Of a stretch of DNA of 43,187 nucleotides, positions 40,618 through 43,187 are shown in pieces. The stretch covers positions 1-43,187 of the forward strand of contig VXOS01000006.1 in NCBI GenBank assembly GCA_009839925.1, read 5' to 3'. The notes beneath the pieces are model-generated. The model was not told where the DNA came from. It saw only the letters and a program-made list of their open reading frames with translations, and did not search any database. Source of the stretch: Chloroflexota bacterium. GTDB lineage: Bacteria > Chloroflexota > Dehalococcoidia > UBA2979. Position numbers and translations under genes: made by a program. Positions within the stretch are counted from its first letter, which is position 1, and the number at the start of each line of letters is the position of its first letter.

Positions 40618-41862
40618 ATGCGCCTCCTGACCGCTCCCGCCCGCCACCCGCTCGTCGCCAACACGCTCGAGTCGCTGCTCGCCTACCCGGACTTTCGGGC
40701 GCTGTGGTTGAGCACTCTCTTCGCCTGGAGCGCGTGGTGGGGGCAGAACGTCGTGCTGATCTGGCTGGCCTTCGACATCACGCGCTCGGAGTTCGCGGTT
40801 TCAGCGGCGGCGGCGGCCGGGTTGACGCCGATGCTGCTCGGTCCGGTCGGCGGCCTGCTCGCGGACCGCCTCCACCGTCCGCGCCTGCTCATCGGCGCGC
40901 AGTCGCTCGGGCTCGCCACCGGGGTGGTGATCGCCTCGCTCGTGACGCTGGATCGGGCGGAGTACTGGCACATCGTCGTGGCCACGGCGCTCCTCGGCCT
41001 GACCACGCAGCCGCTGATGCCGACACGGTTCACGCTCACGATCGACCTCGTGGGCGAGCGACGGGTCTCGAGCGCGAACGCGGTCACGACCGCGGGGATG
41101 CTGGGCAGCCGCATGGTCGTTCCCGCGGCGGCGGGTGCGCTGATCGCGACGTTCGGCGCGGATGTCGCGCTCTGGTTCTGCCTCGCCTGGTACCTGCCCG
41201 CATCGTGGCCCCTGCTCCGCGTGCAGGACGCTCGCCGCGGCCCTCGCTCCGCCGTGACCGCGGCGCCGGCCGAGATCGCGCACGGGTTCCGTTACGCCGT
41301 CACGAACCCCGCGCTGCGCGCCCTGCTGCTGGTCACGGTGCTGGCCAACATGCTCGGCTGGCCGGTAGTCCTCGGATTCCTGCCCGTCTTCGCGGAGGAG
41401 GTCTTCGACGTCGGCGCGGCGGGGCTGGGACTGATCGTCGGCGTCCACGGGCTGGGGGCGCTGACCGCCGCCCTCGCGATCGCCTCGTGGGGCGACTTCC
41501 ACTGGAAGGGCATGCTCTACCTGATGGCGACGGTGCTGTTCGGGCTGGGGCTCGCCGCGTTCGCGGTCAGTGGGGGGTTCGCACTCGCGCTGCTGCTGAT
41601 CTTCTTCGCCGGTCTGGGGGGTTCGGGATTCGGCGTGATGCAGAGCACGGTGACGATGCTGCTCTCGCCGCCCGAGGCGCGCGGGCGGCTGCTGGGCGTG
41701 CTCATGATTTCGATCGGCGTCCTGCCGGGCGCGACGCTCGTGCAGGGCGCCGCTGCCTCGTCGCTGGGCGTCGTGACGACCACGGCCATCTCGGGCCTGC
41801 TGCTCGCCGCCCTGACGATCGCCATCACCGCCGTCTCGCCCGAGCTGCGCCGAGCGCGCTGA
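40618..41862 (+). CDS. MFS exporter (MFS_3/EntS-like)
   Basis: This 414-residue membrane protein has about twelve helices and begins with a soluble segment followed by FRALWLSTLFAWSAWWGQNVVLIWLAFDITRSEFAVS. The LADRLHRPRLLIGAQ loop after helix 2 and the overall layout match the MFS_3 group of exporters related to EntS. It probably exports a small molecule, perhaps linked to the upstream acyl-CoA dehydrogenase and hydrolase. It is convergent with the nitroreductase gene. Confidence 0.85.
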   Translation: MRLLTAPARHPLVANTLESLLAYPDFRALWLSTLFAWSAWWGQNVVLIWLAFDITRSEFAVSAAAAAGLTPMLLGPVGGLLADRLHRPRLLIGAQSLGLATGVVIASLVTLDRAEYWHIVVATALLGLTTQPLMPTRFTLTIDLVGERRVSSANAVTTAGMLGSRMVVPAAAGALIATFGADVALWFCLAWYLPASWPLLRVQDARRGPRSAVTAAPAEIAHGFRYAVTNPALRALLLVTVLANMLGWPVVLGFLPVFAEEVFDVGAAGLGLIVGVHGLGALTAALAIASWGDFHWKGMLYLMATVLFGLGLAAFAVSGGFALALLLIFFAGLGGSGFGVMQSTVTMLLSPPEARGRLLGVLMISIGVLPGATLVQGAAASSLGVVTTTAISGLLLAALTIAITAVSPELRRAR

Positions 41863-41898
41863 GGGCTGACCGCGAGCGCTATCGCTGGCGGCCCCCCG

Positions 41899-42522
41899 CT
41901 ACCCGATCGAGTCGCCCCAGCGGTCGACCGAGGCGACCTCGGCGAGTGGCTTGCGCGTGACGGGGCCAAAGGCGCCCTTCGGGTAGCCGAGCGGCACGGC
42001 GTAGACGATCTGGGCCTCCCCGGGGATTCCGAGCAGCTCCTTCGCACGCTCATCAACCACGGCGTGCAGCGTCGTGATCGTGCCGCCGATGCCGAGCGCG
42101 CGGGCGGCGAGCAGCAGGTTCTGCGCCGAGGGAATCACCGACCCCATCGCGTTCGCTCCCTGCTCGGTCGCGCAGACCAGCACGACGACGGGCGCCTCGC
42201 CGAACTCGTCGGCGAGCCGCATCGCCGAGACCATGGTCCGGTTCGAGCGGTCGATGTCCTCGGGGCCGTGGATGCCCTGATCGGCGCGCTTCGCCCACCA
42301 CGCCTCGCGGTAGAGCTCCCCGAGGCGCGCGCGGGTGCCGGAGTCGCGCACGACGAGGAAGTGCCAGGGCTGGGCGTTGCCGCCGTTGGGCGCCTGTATC
42401 GCCGCAGTGAGGATGTCGCGCAGGTCGGCCTCGGGGATCGGATCGGGCCTGACGCGGCGGATCGCCCGCAGCGAGAAGATCGCCTCGCCGAGGCTGATCG
42501 GGAATCGTTCGCTCGCATCCAT
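41899..42522 (-). CDS. Nitroreductase-family flavoprotein
   Basis: The better start is ATG 42522, preceded by AGGAGG, giving 207 residues (MDASERFPISLGEAIFSLRA). The FMN-binding start SLRAIRRVRPDPIP is followed by AAIQAPNGGNAQPWHFLVVRD. A later SAQNLLLAARALGIGGTITTLHA segment completes the typical nitroreductase fold. These enzymes reduce nitro groups, quinones or enones with NAD(P)H; the natural substrate is unknown. The C-terminal VPLGYPKGAFGPVTRKPLAEV is also family-typical. The track start at 42552 adds ten residues. Confidence 0.9.
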   Translation of the reverse strand: MDASERFPISLGEAIFSLRAIRRVRPDPIPEADLRDILTAAIQAPNGGNAQPWHFLVVRDSGTRARLGELYREAWWAKRADQGIHGPEDIDRSNRTMVSAMRLADEFGEAPVVVLVCATEQGANAMGSVIPSAQNLLLAARALGIGGTITTLHAVVDERAKELLGIPGEAQIVYAVPLGYPKGAFGPVTRKPLAEVASVDRWGDSIG

Positions 42523-42548
42523 CTCCGGCCTCCTGCCTCGTCGCGATC

Positions 42549-43187
42549 TCACTCCGCGCCCAGCGCCGCCGCATCCAGCCCGGCGAACGCGGCAATCGAG
42601 GGCAGACGCACGTCCGGCGGCTCGCCCTCGGCGGCCTCGAGGGCGTACGGGCCCTGCTCCACCAGCACCGTCGTCACCGTGTCGCCGAGGGCGGACTTCA
42701 CCGCCGTGAGGATGCCGGGCTTGTCGTCGATCAGCGCGTAGCGGCGCGCGGGGTAGCGCGCGCGGATCGTCTCCAGCTCCTGCTCCTTGTGCTCGAAGAT
42801 CAGCACCCTGCCCTCGAACGCGGCCTCGAGGCCGGAGGTCTGGATCTTGTGGTGCTGGTAGCGCTCGTCGCCGTCCGAGGCGATCACCGGCAGGCCCAGG
42901 CCCCCCGCGTGCTCGACGGCCTCGAGCGCGCCGGGGAAGAGGCAGCCCGCGTAGTCCAGGCCCAGCACCGCGCCGGTCAGTACCGCGCCGAGCGAGGCTT
43001 CACCGGACTCGCGTGCGAGGCGCTCGATCGTCTCGGGCAGGTCGACGTAGCCGAGGTCGGCGCGGACGGCCTCGTACGCCTCCCAGAAGCGCCGCGCGCC
43101 GGCGGCGCCGGCCCCCGCGCCCGGCGCCCCGGCCCCCCCCGCCCACCCCCCCGCCCCGGGGGGCGGGGGGTGGTGGGGGTGGGAGAG
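42549..43187 (-). CDS. HAD-superfamily hydrolase, N-terminus cut by window
   Basis: The track begins at the internal Met at 42968, but the frame is open to the window end. The upstream residues RFWEAYEAVRADLGYVDLPETIERLARESG are normal protein, so the true start lies outside. HAD motif II is VIASDGDERYQHHK and motifs III/IV are KEQELETIRARYPARRYALIDDKPG, whose Asp pair binds Mg2+. The nucleophile motif I would lie upstream. The last roughly 80 bases are runs of C and G, so the terminal reading is doubtful. Probable phosphatase-like function; substrate unknown. Confidence 0.72.
   Translation of the reverse strand, partial: LSHPHHPPPPGAGGWAGGAGAPGAGAGAAGARRFWEAYEAVRADLGYVDLPETIERLARESGEASLGAVLTGAVLGLDYAGCLFPGALEAVEHAGGLGLPVIASDGDERYQHHKIQTSGLEAAFEGRVLIFEHKEQELETIRARYPARRYALIDDKPGILTAVKSALGDTVTTVLVEQGPYALEAAEGEPPDVRLPSIAAFAGLDAAALGAE
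43108..43187. other. Low-complexity G/C-run sequence at window end
   Basis: The last 80 bases consist almost only of C or G homopolymer runs (for example eight Cs, then six Gs), unlike any other stretch of the window. This looks like contig-end assembly or basecalling error rather than biology. The reading frame of the HAD gene across it should not be trusted. Confidence 0.55.

Overview
The window is a 43 kb piece of a GC-rich, gene-dense bacterial chromosome, and both ends cut through genes. It carries a homodimeric (AceE-type) pyruvate dehydrogenase operon with lipoate genes, the MEP-pathway enzyme IspH, zinc alcohol dehydrogenases, CaiB/BaiF CoA-transferases, a MaoC-type hydratase, an acyl-CoA dehydrogenase, an MmpL transporter and many small toxin-antitoxin modules. 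It shows no outer-membrane genes. This fits an aerobic, presumably monoderm, heterotrophic lineage. I favour a Chloroflexota (Dehalococcoidia-like) bacterium, with a high-GC Actinomycetota as the alternative. That placement is inference; no rRNA or marker gene is present. Coding sequences are packed tightly, often with 1-4 base start/stop overlaps. A recurring gCTAnnnT promoter -10 element lies in front of many transcription units, usually without a recognisable -35 box, and at least three genes look leaderless.

Layout. 1-2429: a partial ribbon-helix-helix antitoxin-like gene with a palindromic operator, a small Cys-pair protein plus a TlpA/DipZ-like thioredoxin lipoprotein, and a HigBA-type toxin-antitoxin pair. 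2426-7692: an MFS transporter, then a divergent heterodimeric ABC exporter pair with one degenerate ATPase site. 7806-11172: two tandem ispH genes, a DUF433 antitoxin followed by a truncated DUF5615 toxin remnant, and a zinc alcohol dehydrogenase. 11169-18827 (minus strand): the operon lipB-lipA-aceE-E2-lpd-DUF6941, five of whose genes are chained by stop/start overlaps or a short gap. 19016-24109: a metallo-beta-lactamase-fold hydrolase, a structured intergenic element, an MmpL transporter, an NHL beta-propeller protein and a small four-helix membrane protein. 24195-25884: a codon-atypical gene that fuses diverged DppB-like and DppC-like permease halves, preceded by a structured leader. 26008-31101: a sarcosine-oxidase-like flavoenzyme, an ABC-F ATPase, a YgjP-type metallopeptidase and a second zinc alcohol dehydrogenase. 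31126-31805: VapBC. 32031-35817: a MaoC-type hydratase and a double-domain CaiB/BaiF CoA-transferase. 35818-37362: a strongly structured intergenic hairpin, a secreted small protein, a leaderless small gene and a codon-atypical hypothetical gene. 37423-43187: a sugar-nucleotide-epimerase-like SDR, an acyl-CoA dehydrogenase, an unusual alpha/beta-hydrolase, an MFS exporter, a nitroreductase and a partial HAD hydrolase running into low-complexity sequence.

How the parts fit. The lipB-lipA-PDH operon makes the apo-complex and the enzymes that lipoylate it from one transcript. The MaoC/CoA-transferase pair, the acyl-CoA dehydrogenase, the hydrolase and the two alcohol dehydrogenases suggest catabolism of unusual carboxylic acids or alcohols as CoA esters, with substrate unknown. 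The most unexplained items are the 93-nt hairpin at 35874-35966, the fused orphan permease with its leader, the folded element at 20010-20081, and the tandem ispH genes separated by competing RNA helices.
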